Source of the DNA: Thermoproteota archaeon
GTDB lineage: Archaea; Korarchaeota; JAOZGF01; JAOZFZ01
Assembly: GCA_027492035.1 (NCBI GenBank)
Contig: JAOZFT010000004.1
Location: forward strand, 177,929 to 241,928
Length of the DNA: 64,000 nucleotides
Reading direction: 5' to 3'
Part shown: piece after piece, positions 35,594 to 44,187 of the stretch
Position numbering within the stretch: the first letter of the stretch is position 1
Layout of the letters: each line of letters starts with the position of its first letter
Notes under the pieces: model-generated
Told to the model about the DNA's origin: nothing
The model's input: the letters and a program-made list of their open reading frames with translations, nothing else
Databases searched by the model: none
Translations under genes and position numbers: made by a program

Positions 35594-36308
35594 TTAGGGT
35601 AATGACCTTTATGATCTTGTGGAATGCTTCTTTAAATCCTTGGATTAGTAAAATGCAGTAAATAAATTTTAGGGTGTGTTTTACAGGTTTTATTTTTGAT
35701 TTTTCTCTTCCATACTTGACTGGGATCCGAACTTCTCTTATTCTAAATCCCCTTCTTATAGCCTCTATTAAGGCTTCACTTTCGGCAATGTAGTCATTTG
35801 ATTTAGTACTTACTTCCTCTATGACTTCCCTCCGATAAGCTCTGAAGCCTGACTGCGAATCCGTAGTGTTAACTCCAAAAAAGAGTTTAAGTATATTTGT
35901 GGTGATTTTGTTAGATAAAATTCTTTGCAGCGGCATATCCCCTGTCAGTTTCAATTTTCTATTTAAAAAACGTGAACCTATCACTATAGAAGTACCTTTT
36001 TCTTTGAGCCGTTCTATTAATAGAGGAATTAAGTTCGGGTCATGTTGGCCGTCTCCATCCAAGGTGACTATTGCTTCTGCCCCTAGTTCTAAAGCTTTTC
36101 TAAACCCTGTTCTTAAAGCAGCCCCCTTTCCCATATTTTTAGGATGCTTTAGAACTATGGCCCCTGTTTCTTTCGCTTTATCGAATGTGTCATCATAGGA
36201 TCCGTCATCAACTACTATAACTTCGTTGCAAAACCTCCTAGCCGACGTAACAACTATAGAAATGTTATTTCCTTCATTGTAAGCTGGAATTACGCAAATT
36301 ACCTTCAT
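35571..36308 (-). CDS. GT2 glycosyltransferase (dolichyl-phosphate sugar synthase-like)
   Basis: 245 residues. GT-A fold motifs: VIPAYNEGNNI, VVDDGSYDDT, KNMGKGAALRTGF, LDGDGQHDP (metal-binding DGD) and SQSGFRAYRREV. This is the DPM1/DPG synthase-like family that loads a sugar onto dolichyl phosphate for protein glycosylation. No extended transmembrane tail is present, only hydrophobic stretches near the C-terminus. Confidence 0.85.
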   Translation of the reverse strand: MKVICVIPAYNEGNNISIVVTSARRFCNEVIVVDDGSYDDTFDKAKETGAIVLKHPKNMGKGAALRTGFRKALELGAEAIVTLDGDGQHDPNLIPLLIERLKEKGTSIVIGSRFLNRKLKLTGDMPLQRILSNKITTNILKLFFGVNTTDSQSGFRAYRREVIEEVSTKSNDYIAESEALIEAIRRGFRIREVRIPVKYGREKSKIKPVKHTLKFIYCILLIQGFKEAFHKIIKVITLIKRSIHL

Positions 36309-36412
36309 TATATTTTGACCTTCTGCTTAAAAGAATAAATTATTAAGTTACTTCTTTCTTATAATAATTCCTCTTTTTTAAAAAAAGAATTTTTACGTTA
36401 GGTGTATCTCCT

Positions 36413-39400
36413 GTGGAACTTAGCAAATATCAAACCCTTCTTTCGGAAGAAGTAGATAAACTATATAAAATAGCTAGTGAAGCAAGAAAGAAAGGTTATG
36501 ATCCTACAGAGACGGTTGAAGTAATAAAAGCGGAAGACACGCCCGAAAGAGTGGAGAAAATCCTAAACTTGAAAGGTTTAGAGCAGGAAATACGGAGTTT
36601 ATTTGAGAAAGGTAAAGATAAGATAGAGTCAGGGTTTGTTGTAGCTAAAAAGATATTGTCAGGTGAATTCGGTAATTTTCCACTTGAAAAAGGTTTGGAA
36701 CTCGCTTTAAGGGCCGGTTTAGCGGTAATGACCGACTGTGTCACCGCTTCACCTCTTGAAGGAATTTCAGGGGTGAAAGTGAAAAATAATTTTGATAATT
36801 CAAAGTATTTAGCAGTTTACTATTTAGGACCTATAAGAACAGCTGGAGGCACAGAGGCAGGTTTATCAGTTATCTTAGCAGATTACTTAAGGAATTTAGC
36901 TCACTTGGATAGATATAAACCAACCGAGGATGAAGTTTTCCGTTATATGGAAGAAATGGTTCTTTACCAGAGAGGAAAGGGTAAATTACAGCAGTACGTA
37001 ACTGGTGACGAATTAAAGAAGCTTCTAGATTACTTACCTGTTGAAGTAACAGGCCCTGCTTCTGAAGAAAACGTGGAAGTAACTTTTTACCGTGACCTAA
37101 AAAGAGTTGAGACAAATGGTATAAGGGGGGGTGCTCTTATAGTTCTTGGTGAAGGTTTGCTTCTTAAAGCAAAAAAACTACTTCCGATAGTTAAAAAATT
37201 AAAAATGGAAGTTTCACTGAAAGGATGGGACTGGCTTAGTGAATTCATTAAAAAAGAAGAGCAGGGTAATTCTGTTTTCTCACTAAACAACGTCAAATAT
37301 CTTGACAAATTAGCTGGTGGCCGGCCTATCTTCTCAATGCCTAATTCCAAATGGGGATTCCGCTTACGTTATGGAAGGGCTAGAAACACCGGCTTCGCAG
37401 GGGTTGGCCTCAATCCCGCTACTATGTATCTATTAGATCAATACCTCGCAATTGGCACACAAATAAAAACTGAAAAACCGGGAAAAGCTGCTATAGTCAC
37501 TCCTGTGTCCTCTATCGAAGGCCCCTTTGTACTGCTTAAAAACAACTCCCTTTTACAAGTTAATACACTTGAAGAAGCTAAACTTTTAGAACCTGAAGTT
37601 AAAGAAATAATCTCACTTGGTGATATACTTATTTCAATTGGTGACTTTTTAGAAAACAATTCTCCTCTACTTCCTTGTGGATTGAATGAGGAGTGGTGGG
37701 TTCAAGAATTAGAGGAAGCCTTGAAATCGAAGGTTAGTATTTCTCTTTCCATAACCAAAGAGAGGATTTTTTCATTTATAAATAACCCCTACACTGCCAA
37801 ACCCTCCCCGGAGGAGGCTTGGGAGATATCGACAAGCTACAAAATACCGCTTCACCCGAAATACCTTTTTAACTGGCAAAATTTAACTTTGGCAGAATTA
37901 AAGGAACTTAAGGAAATTATCAAAGTGGCTAGCACCGAAAAAGATAGCGTAGTCCTTAGTTATTCCAAAAAACTTATTGATATCTTTCAAAAACTCTTGA
38001 TTCCTTACTCATTTAAAAATGGCCAAATAAAAATTCAGCATTCACTCGCATATATTCTTTTCCGTATCTTAAACTCTTTTACTGAAACAGACATTGACCA
38101 AGTATTGAAAGAAATAAAGATTAACCCCCCTGAAAAACTTTTTTCTGATACCTTAAACTTCCTTTCACAGAAAGTGAAGTTTCCATTTTATCCTAAAGGA
38201 GTTACCTTTATCGGTGCAAGAATGGGTAGGCCCGAAAAATCCAAAAGCAGGGTACTAAAACCACCCGTGCATATATTGTTTCCTGTAGGTGAATGTGGAG
38301 GCAGAGAAAGAAGCTTAAATAAAGCCTTCATTAAGGGTTACTGTAAAATAAAAATTAAGTCTAATTATTGTCCCTCATGCAAATTAGTGACACCCTACAA
38401 TAAATGTGACTTTTGTGGTTCCCCTACATTACCTGCTAGATACTGCCTAAAATGTAAATCAATAGTTCCAAATGAAACATGTCCTAATTGTGACTCTAAA
38501 ACAATCCCTTACAGTTTTGCAGTTGTGAATTTACGGGAATTAATAGAGTTATCTTTAAAAAAGCTTGGTTTATTAAGTTTAGAATCTGTAGGTGAAGTTA
38601 AGGGAGTAAAGGGCCTCATGAATAAAAGTTTAACTCCTGAATACTTAGCAAAGGGCATTTTAAGAGCTAAATATAAAATCTTTGTAAATAAAGATGGTAC
38701 GTGCCGCTTCGATGCGGTAAATGCTCCATTAACTCATTTCAAACCCAAAGAGATAGGTTTACCTATTGAAAAAGCGCATAAACTTGGATACCTTACAGAT
38801 TACAAGGGAAAACCTTTGGTTTCAGAAAACCAACTTTGCGAATTATTCGTTCAGGACGTGATTTTGCCCAGGGAAGCTGCAGCCTACTTTGTCAACGTAG
38901 CAAATTTCATAGATGAACTACTTGAAAAAATTTATGGGATGGAACCCTACTACAATATAAGTAAGGATGAAGATCTGATAGGACATATAGTGTTCGGTAT
39001 TTCACCTCACACCTTCGTTGCCATAACAGGTAGGGTTATAGGATTTACTGATTCCAAGGTTCAGTATGCTCACCCTGTCTTCCATGCTGCTAAGAGAAGA
39101 AATTGTGACGGTGACGAGGATTCCTTCATACTTGGCCTAGACGCTTTCATAAATTTCTCTAGGGAATATATTCCTTCAAAGGTTGGGGGTAAGGAAGATG
39201 TACCCCTTCTTTTTCTCGTTAAAATAGACATGAAAAATGTCGACGATGAAGTATACAGTATGGAAATATCAAACCGCCTCCCGTTAAAGTTTTATAGGTC
39301 AATTCATTCAAGGGAAGCGTTACAGGCTTCTTTAGATGGTTTAAGGAAAGTTGGTGACATATTGGATTCTGAGTTTATTCATTTCCCCTTTACACATGAA

Positions 39401-39865
39401 ACTTCATCTATTCAGGGTGCACCACTTGTTTCTCGCTACAAAAACCTAGGTTTAGAGAGTTCAATGTTTAACAAAATTATAGCTCAGCTTGAATTAGCTA
39501 AAAAATTGAAAGGCGTTTCAGTCGATACCGTTGCTTCTCTTCTTATTGAAAGCCATTTCCTTCCGGACATAATTGGGAACCTAAGGAACTTTACTCAACA
39601 GAGCTTCAGATGCGTTGTATGCAATAGAAAATATAGAAGGCCTCCCCTATCAGGTAAATGTGTTTGCGGAGGCAAGTTAATTCTTAACACCCCAAAGGGT
39701 GGTGTGTTAAAATATGTTGAAGTTGTTCAATACTTAATTGACAATTACAAAGTTCCATCTTACTTAAAAGAAAGATTTAGGTTACTTAAAGAAGAAATAA
39801 ATCAACTCTTCGCTGTTGAATTTAAAAATAAAGAGTCTAAGGGGCTACTAGAGGAATTCCTTTAA
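36413..39865 (+). CDS. polC: DNA polymerase D large subunit DP2
   Basis: 1150 residues. Characteristic segments include GPIRTAGGTEAG, VTGPASEENVEVTFYRDLKR, ESIRGG-type TNGIRGGALIVLGEG, a zinc region with several CxxC pairs near residues 650-690 and the catalytic NCDGDED near 897; a final zinc site CVVCNRK...GKCVCGG follows. The C-terminal KGLLEEFL could act as a PCNA-binding motif. No intein is present. PolD is absent from Crenarchaeota in the strict sense, so this gene excludes them. Start GTG 36413. The DP1 partner is not in the window. Confidence 0.96.
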   Translation: MELSKYQTLLSEEVDKLYKIASEARKKGYDPTETVEVIKAEDTPERVEKILNLKGLEQEIRSLFEKGKDKIESGFVVAKKILSGEFGNFPLEKGLELALRAGLAVMTDCVTASPLEGISGVKVKNNFDNSKYLAVYYLGPIRTAGGTEAGLSVILADYLRNLAHLDRYKPTEDEVFRYMEEMVLYQRGKGKLQQYVTGDELKKLLDYLPVEVTGPASEENVEVTFYRDLKRVETNGIRGGALIVLGEGLLLKAKKLLPIVKKLKMEVSLKGWDWLSEFIKKEEQGNSVFSLNNVKYLDKLAGGRPIFSMPNSKWGFRLRYGRARNTGFAGVGLNPATMYLLDQYLAIGTQIKTEKPGKAAIVTPVSSIEGPFVLLKNNSLLQVNTLEEAKLLEPEVKEIISLGDILISIGDFLENNSPLLPCGLNEEWWVQELEEALKSKVSISLSITKERIFSFINNPYTAKPSPEEAWEISTSYKIPLHPKYLFNWQNLTLAELKELKEIIKVASTEKDSVVLSYSKKLIDIFQKLLIPYSFKNGQIKIQHSLAYILFRILNSFTETDIDQVLKEIKINPPEKLFSDTLNFLSQKVKFPFYPKGVTFIGARMGRPEKSKSRVLKPPVHILFPVGECGGRERSLNKAFIKGYCKIKIKSNYCPSCKLVTPYNKCDFCGSPTLPARYCLKCKSIVPNETCPNCDSKTIPYSFAVVNLRELIELSLKKLGLLSLESVGEVKGVKGLMNKSLTPEYLAKGILRAKYKIFVNKDGTCRFDAVNAPLTHFKPKEIGLPIEKAHKLGYLTDYKGKPLVSENQLCELFVQDVILPREAAAYFVNVANFIDELLEKIYGMEPYYNISKDEDLIGHIVFGISPHTFVAITGRVIGFTDSKVQYAHPVFHAAKRRNCDGDEDSFILGLDAFINFSREYIPSKVGGKEDVPLLFLVKIDMKNVDDEVYSMEISNRLPLKFYRSIHSREALQASLDGLRKVGDILDSEFIHFPFTHETSSIQGAPLVSRYKNLGLESSMFNKIIAQLELAKKLKGVSVDTVASLLIESHFLPDIIGNLRNFTQQSFRCVVCNRKYRRPPLSGKCVCGGKLILNTPKGGVLKYVEVVQYLIDNYKVPSYLKERFRLLKEEINQLFAVEFKNKESKGLLEEFL

Positions 39866-39873
39866 AACCTTTT

Positions 39874-40041
39874 TTACAGAAAGATTCTCGCAACTATTTC
39901 AGTTATCACTACTCCTACACAGAAGAGAATAACAAATTCCGGCCTTATTTTCACTCCTTCCTTCTCTTCCTGATAGAAACTCATCAAACCAGCCATGGAT
40001 GTGGGCATGTAGGTCTTGTCCTTCTTCCTTTTCTTGGGCAT
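39874..40041 (-). CDS. secG: Sec61 beta subunit of the protein translocase
   Basis: 55 residues from ATG 40041 (GAGGGG 7 nt upstream) to TAA 39874. Basic start MPKKRKKDKTYMPTSMAGLMSF, then GVKIRPEFVILFCVGVVITEIV, one transmembrane helix at the C-terminus. The AGLMSFYQEE and IRPEFVI pattern is that of archaeal Sec61 beta. TATA-like AAATATAAAAG lies about 55 bases upstream. Confidence 0.92.
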   Translation of the reverse strand: MPKKRKKDKTYMPTSMAGLMSFYQEEKEGVKIRPEFVILFCVGVVITEIVARIFL

Positions 40042-40143
40042 TTTCTATCCCCTCAACAACATTCTCTGTTTTGAAATAAACAAATTTACTTTTATATTTT
40101 TTTTCTTTCTGATCATGTTAACTTATTGTTGGTATCACGTTTC

Positions 40144-40200
40144 GTGGATAAAAGAAGTTGAAGGCAATTTGAGCGAAGTGTAGTGAAGCCTTTTATCCAC
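40144..40200. repeat. 11-bp inverted repeat (GTGGATAAAAG / CTTTTATCCAC) with 35-nt loop
   Basis: Arms at 40144-40154 and 40190-40200 are perfectly complementary. The loop contains GAGCGAAGTG...GAAGCC, which resembles a second site at 41766-41794. Could be a structured RNA, a terminator-like hairpin or part of a decayed insertion. Confidence 0.5.
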
Positions 40201-40219
40201 TGTTGTACGACCTGTAAGG

Positions 40220-40329
40220 GCAACTCCGCCCTCTAAGCAGCTTAAATTGTTCTCAATAATCTCAAATTTTTTTAATTCAGTTTTAATAACGAGTAATTCT
40301 GGTAGTATAGAGGGCGAGGGTTGAGTTGC
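40220..40329. repeat. Imperfect inverted repeat with GC-rich arms around an AT-rich core
   Basis: GCAACTCCGCCCTCTA at 40220-40235 reappears in inverted form at 40308-40329 (TAGAGGGCG...GAGTTGC), with a 6-nt insertion in the second arm. About 70 bp of AT-rich DNA lies between. The arrangement recalls a miniature inverted-repeat element or a folded RNA; no flanking target duplication was recognised. Confidence 0.4.
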
Positions 40330-40349
40330 GAGCCCGCTAAATTTTAACA

Positions 40350-41676
40350 TCATTTTTTACTTTGGGCAAGCTCTTTTATAGTATCATAAGTATCAAATTC
40401 GGGGGCAAGAGCGTCATACCAATTATATTTTTCGTAAGATAATTTGGTTATTTTTCCTTGAGGTCCCATACAACCTCCATGAATTGGGTATATGAAAATT
40501 ATCCCTTTGAGGAAAAGAAATTATCCGCTCTTTTCAAAAATTCATTTGTTTCCTTTATACTTAACTCCTGACTAAAAACACCTAATGGGCTTCTCTCCTT
40601 TCCTCCATAATCAATGCGAGCAAAGATTGGGATATTGTATTTTTATTAATGATGGTTACAATTTCGTTCCATTCTGCTTCATTAAACTGCCCTACCTCTC
40701 CTGTTTTTTGATTAAGAATTTCATCAGGAAGCGGACTAGTCATTGCTGCATCCACATTAGATTTTTCCGGGGCACTAATTCAATAATTTTGCCATCTCTA
40801 TGTACAACAACCCATGTTATAACAAGAATATATCTCTTCTTATATATTTATGAATCCTCTCCACAAGATTCCATATCGCTGTATAACTTTCTTGAACTGC
40901 TGGGTGATTTTCATCTTTTGTTATCTCCTTAAGCAAAAATGGTTGCACATATAACATTATCAATCCAGATTGCATCAACGCCAGCGTCAATTTGTTTGTA
41001 TATTTTATTTAGAAGAATTTTTTGAAAATCAGGATTGGTAATATCAGGGAAATATGCTTTATAATATCCATGATGCGCCATCATCCATTTCAATTCTTCT
41101 TCTGAGGGGCAAGGTTCTTTTTTTGATATTACACCCCATCTTTTTGCCCAATAGCATTGCATATCTCTTTTGCTTACATTTATTCCCCATTTTGGAGGGT
41201 CCAATGCCATTTTCCATGCTTTATTTATGCGTTCTGTTTCATTTTTTCCCGAAACATCTTCAATGAAAAGAAATTCAGCTTGCACACCTCCGCTAAATAT
41301 AATATCTGGCATCTCTTTCTTTATCTTAGAAATAGCATTCCTGAGATGTTCATAACTATAGCCATTTTCTTCGCATTGTCGTCAGTGTTTCTGAGGATAA
41401 ATCTGAACAATTTTCAGGACAAGGCCACTGGGTTAGCCATCCCTGGAATATAAAATCCGTTTTTGTTTCCTTGAATATCTTTATGACTTCATCTAACCCT
41501 CTGCTTTGAGATATCCTGTCTGTCACCCATCTGTATTGAGAAGCTACCTTAATTTGAGAAAGTTCTGTTGGCTTGAGCATCTCTTTTGACTCTTTCTGGA
41601 ATCTAAAACCAATTAACCCAGATGCCAAAATTAAGACCAGAATAACCGCTATTAAAGTTTTATTTTTCATCTCCAT
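40350..41676 (-). pseudogene. Decayed gene for a secreted or membrane-anchored, glycoside-hydrolase-like protein
   Basis: The start is intact: MEMKNKTLIAVILVLILASGLIGF is a signal or anchor segment. Coding sense then continues in changing frames: to about 41360, a second frame (HHGYYKAYFPDITNPDFQK, DAGVDAIWIDNV) to about 40940, then further short coherent stretches (PFLLKEITKDENHPAVQESY, EVGQFNEAEWNEIV, LGVFSQELSIKETNEFLKRA, KLSYEKYNWYDALAPEFDTY) to a TGA at 40350. At least five frameshifts are needed. The WIDN and FPDITNPDFQ pieces suggest a TIM-barrel hydrolase, but this is uncertain. Real decay is more likely than sequencing error because neighbouring core genes are clean. Confidence 0.7.
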
Positions 41677-41765
41677 AATTTATACCTCCTTTTTTAAAGT
41701 CTTTCCAAACGTGCTCGCAATTTCGGACAACGTCCCGAGCGTATCTGAGGTCCTGTGAAGGAGGA

Positions 41766-41794
41766 TTTGGGCGAAGTGCCGGAGGCACGAAGCC
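41766..41794. repeat. GC-richer motif with small hairpin, related to 40168-40190
   Basis: TTTGGGCGAAGTG is followed by a GTGCC-GGA-GGCAC hairpin and GAAGCC. The site at 40168-40190 reads TTTGAGCGAAGTG...GAAGCC. The two sites flank the decayed gene in the same orientation and are compositionally unlike the AT-rich surroundings. Confidence 0.35.
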
Positions 41795-41869
41795 AGATAT
41801 TGAAGAAACAAACGGGAGGTAAACCTGTGCAACTAAAATTTAATCCAGAAGTTCGATACACAACTTCGC

Positions 41870-42307
41870 CTAACAGAGCGTTTTTGCAGCCTCATCCATA
41901 AATTGTACGAAGCCTGTGTAATAGTCTTCTTCGTTACGAACTTTTTGCCAAGCCTCTCTAAACGCTGGTTTGCTCATATAATATTTAATTCCTCTTTCCC
42001 ATTCTCCCCATAATTCCTTTTCAATCCATTTTTTCTTTTCTTTCAAATAAAATTCCTCAGAACAAAGATCAAAGTATCGCCGCATAAGTTTCATCAAATC
42101 TTCACTTTCTAATCTGTTAACATCGAATTTATCAGATAGTATGTCGTTAGGGAACTGCCAACGAATTTCTGCATATCTCCTATTAAATTCAAAATACAGG
42201 GTAATCCAGTGCTCTTTTCTGATAAAACGAAAATTTATTATAGCAGTAACCACTGTTCCCAAAAATAGCATAAAATTGATGACGTTTGAAATATCTAAAG
42301 TAACCAT
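41870..42307 (-). CDS. Hypothetical protein with one N-terminal membrane segment
   Basis: 145 residues. Residues about 8-28 (VINFMLFLGTVVTAIINFRFI) form a membrane helix; the rest is soluble and aromatic-rich, with RRYFDLCSEEFYLKEKKKWI and EWERGIKYYMSKPAFREAWQKVR. The pattern resembles the DUF4760-like hypothetical proteins scattered in archaea and bacteria. It stands alone between the decayed gene and an inverted-repeat element, which suggests accessory DNA. Function unknown. Confidence 0.6.
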   Translation of the reverse strand: MVTLDISNVINFMLFLGTVVTAIINFRFIRKEHWITLYFEFNRRYAEIRWQFPNDILSDKFDVNRLESEDLMKLMRRYFDLCSEEFYLKEKKKWIEKELWGEWERGIKYYMSKPAFREAWQKVRNEEDYYTGFVQFMDEAAKTLC

Positions 42308-42438
42308 ACTATCACCTGTGTAACTAAATTTCGGTTTTCTTAAATAGATAAAAAATTATTACCCCACTAGTAAAACCTATTGCTGTGTTTGTTATTATAG
42401 AGAGTACAGCAGTTACGTGCATTATAAAATATTTTTTT

Positions 42439-42478
42439 GGCTCTGTTAAGTCTTAGTATGTTAAAAAAAGTTTGTTAA
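42439..42478 (+). repeat. Left terminal inverted repeat, 40 bp
   Basis: Identical over 40 bases to the reverse complement of 42967-43006; the match ends abruptly at 42479. Confidence 0.92.
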
Positions 42479-42548
42479 GATTTGTTTGTTAGGGCTTTCT
42501 TGATTAGCCCTAGCTACTTGTTTCTTCCCAGCTCAAATCCTATGTTTA

Positions 42549-42992
42549 ATGCTTATGCTGGTGTCAGCCCTTTCAGGGAAGAAAGATTGGAAAGAAATAG
42601 AAAGAACAAGACACAAATATAGCGATTGGCACCGCAGAGCCTTACCTCGCTGGTGCTACATGACCAATGGAGACTAGTTCGAGCAGAGAATAATAGATGG
42701 GGAAGTTAGAGTGGTTGCCTACATCGAGACCATAGGAGTTCTAAGGAAGACCGTGGAAAACGCTGACAAGGACTACCAGCCTTGAGGGCTTAAACCACAC
42801 CTCTGTCGTGAAATCGAAGAGAAGATGAACATCCCAGCCTACATAGTCTGGCATAACGAAGATTGCACAGATTTCCTAGTTCTAAGGATAACAGAAACAA
42901 AACCTAAAAGAATGAATGAAAAACAGTATGTCGAGTTCCTCAAAAAACCTGAAAACCAAACCAAATTTAACAAACTTTTTTTAACATACTAA
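42549..42992 (+). pseudogene. Passenger reading frame of the element, interrupted by TAG and TGA
   Basis: One frame of 147 codons from ATG 42549 to TAA 42990-42992 stays coherent but has TAG at 42675 and TGA at 42783. Text such as DWHRRALPRWCYMTNGD, GEVRVVAYIETIGVLRKTV and EIEEKMNIPAYIVWHNEDCTD reads like a real protein. Both stops are one G-to-A change from TGG (Trp). It resembles hypothetical archaeal proteins with a possible nuclease-like core rather than a transposase; I cannot name the family. It overlaps the right inverted repeat. Confidence 0.6.
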
Positions 42993-43006
42993 GACTTAAC
43001 AGAGCC
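42967..43006 (-). repeat. Right terminal inverted repeat, 40 bp
   Basis: Reverse complement of 42439-42478 without a mismatch; its outer end is 11 bp from the stop codon of the ZPR1-like gene. Confidence 0.92.
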
Positions 43007-43017
43007 TTCTTTCTAAA

Positions 43018-43557
43018 CTAGGTTTCTCCATTAAAAATTTGACTTAATCCCTCGGGATCTTCCAAAATAACCGTAAATTTTTCATTTCCGTCAATAGCCT
43101 TAATTATTCTCTTTAGTATTTTCTCAGCTTTTTCCTTTTTTTCCTTGTCCTCATTTAAAACAAGGAAACTCTCAACGGCTTTTTTCATCCTTAACAAGAC
43201 CCCCTCGATGTTGGTTAGAAACCATTTGGCTGAAGGGCCTGGAGAAACCTCTATTTCCAATTCAGGGATCTTAATAGCTGCAAAAGGAGACCTTAATACT
43301 TTCACATATAAATCTCTTTGAGAAGTAACTACAAATTTCTGTTTCCTTCTTTCTATCCCCCTACCTGAAGGAGTTATCAAGTTGGTTTTATAACCGCAAT
43401 CGCTACACCTAAACGAAACAATTAGGATTCTATCTACGAAAGGGACCATATAGAAAACTTCAAAGAGAATAGTGTTTTTAGAGCCACAAACTGGACATCT
43501 TAGACCCTTTACTTCTTCTTTCCTTTCAACATACTTATTTTCTTCACTAAAACCCAA
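43018..43557 (-). CDS. ZPR1-like zinc-finger protein
   Basis: About 179 residues from TTG 43557 (AAAGGGTG upstream); a TTG at 43599 is less likely because a TATA-like CTTTTTAAAGG lies right there. CPVCGS...FRCSDCGYKTN is the ZPR1 zinc finger, followed by the beta-rich ZPR1 domain (SPFAAIKIPELEIEVSPGPS, TNIEGVL). Eukaryotic ZPR1 acts as an eEF1A-folding chaperone; the archaeal role is presumed similar but unproven. Confidence 0.85.
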   Translation of the reverse strand: MGFSEENKYVERKEEVKGLRCPVCGSKNTILFEVFYMVPFVDRILIVSFRCSDCGYKTNLITPSGRGIERRKQKFVVTSQRDLYVKVLRSPFAAIKIPELEIEVSPGPSAKWFLTNIEGVLLRMKKAVESFLVLNEDKEKKEKAEKILKRIIKAIDGNEKFTVILEDPEGLSQIFNGET

Positions 43558-43761
43558 ATTTTTACACCCTTTCCCCTTGTCAATTTTAGTAAGGAACAAC
43601 CTTTAAAAAGGGAATCTCATATAACTCTAAAGGGAAACCTATCCCTCTCCTCTGTTGAATGGAAATTTTTCGATTTATGAAGATTGAAAAAGATTTACTT
43701 TTTAAAGAATGGTTTAAGTAATCTTGAATTTATCGATTATTAGAAAGAAGGGGGTTCAACT

Positions 43762-43947
43762 TTGGGCAGAATAAAGCCTCGGCACATAAAAACATTAGGG
43801 AAGAAATTAAGTGAGAAATATGGTGAATTGTTCGTCGCTGATTTTGAAACAAATAAGGAAATACTTGAGAAAATAGCTGAATTTCCCGGAAAAAAATTTA
43901 AGAACAAATTAGCAGGGTACTTGACAAGAATAAAAAAGAAGAGGTAA
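43762..43947 (+). CDS. rps17e: Ribosomal protein S17e
   Basis: 61 residues, MGRIKPRHIKTLGKKL...FETNKEILEKIAEFPGKKFKNKLAGYLTRIKKK, the typical short archaeal eS17. Start is TTG 43762, with GGGGG 8 nt upstream. It converges on tRNA-Arg(UCG). Confidence 0.95.
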   Translation: MGRIKPRHIKTLGKKLSEKYGELFVADFETNKEILEKIAEFPGKKFKNKLAGYLTRIKKKR

Positions 43948-43950
43948 GAA

Positions 43951-44073
43951 TGGGCCGGGCGGGAGATCCAGAAAGGGTATGTACCCTCCTCACTTGAACC
44001 CGCGACCTAGGGCTTTCTACTCATTAAACAAAACCGAAGGCCCCCGCTCTATTCCTAACTGAGCCACCGGCCC
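43951..44073 (-). tRNA. tRNA-Arg (UCG) with two introns, one in the T loop
   Basis: Acceptor GGGCCGG pairs with CCGGCCC; D stem GCTC/GAGC; anticodon stem GGGGC/GCCCT; anticodon UCG in loop CTTCGG-A. A 19-nt intron (44015-44033) interrupts the anticodon loop after position 37. A second, 28-nt intron (43965-43992) sits in the T loop: UUCA/UGGA forms the 4-bp helix of a bulge-helix-bulge, with bulges AGU and UCU and the T stem as outer helix. Cutting inside both bulges gives the normal loop TTCAAGT between GCGGG and CCCGC. The mature tRNA is 76 nt. Confidence 0.88.
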
Positions 44074-44187
44074 ATTAGATGCAGCATCTCACGGAAGAAA
44101 TTCTCAATTTTTTATTTTCTAGGAAAAAAATTTAAATTTTTACATTTTGTAGGGAACCTATACTTTAGCAGAGTAAGGTAAAGGGAT

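Larger units (their letters stand above)
42439..43006. mobile_element. 568-bp non-autonomous element with perfect 40-bp terminal inverted repeats
   Basis: The ends are perfect 40-bp inverted repeats (42439-42478 and 42967-43006), each starting GGCTCTGTTAAGTCTTAG. The interior has no transposase; it has one reading frame interrupted by two stops (42549-42992). GGCTCTGTTAAG termini resemble the IS6-type end consensus, but family assignment is tentative. No clear 8-bp target duplication is seen (ATTTTTTT versus TTCTTTCT). The right end lies 11 bp past the stop codon of the ZPR1-like gene. Perfect repeats imply a recent insertion or recent mobility driven from elsewhere. Confidence 0.85.

Noticed and set aside
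40135..40353. 72-codon open frame on the minus strand near the inverted repeats
   Set aside because: It overlaps both inverted repeats, has no ribosome-binding site and its sequence is not protein-like.
41862..41880. GCCTAAC sequence resembling an integron attC core box beside the end of the hypothetical gene
   Set aside because: No partner GTTRRRY box at suitable distance, no folded attC structure and no integrase.
42675..42677. In-frame TAG in the passenger gene as a possible pyrrolysine codon
   Set aside because: A TGA also interrupts the same frame, no pyl genes are visible, and both stops are simple Trp-to-stop changes in a mobile element.
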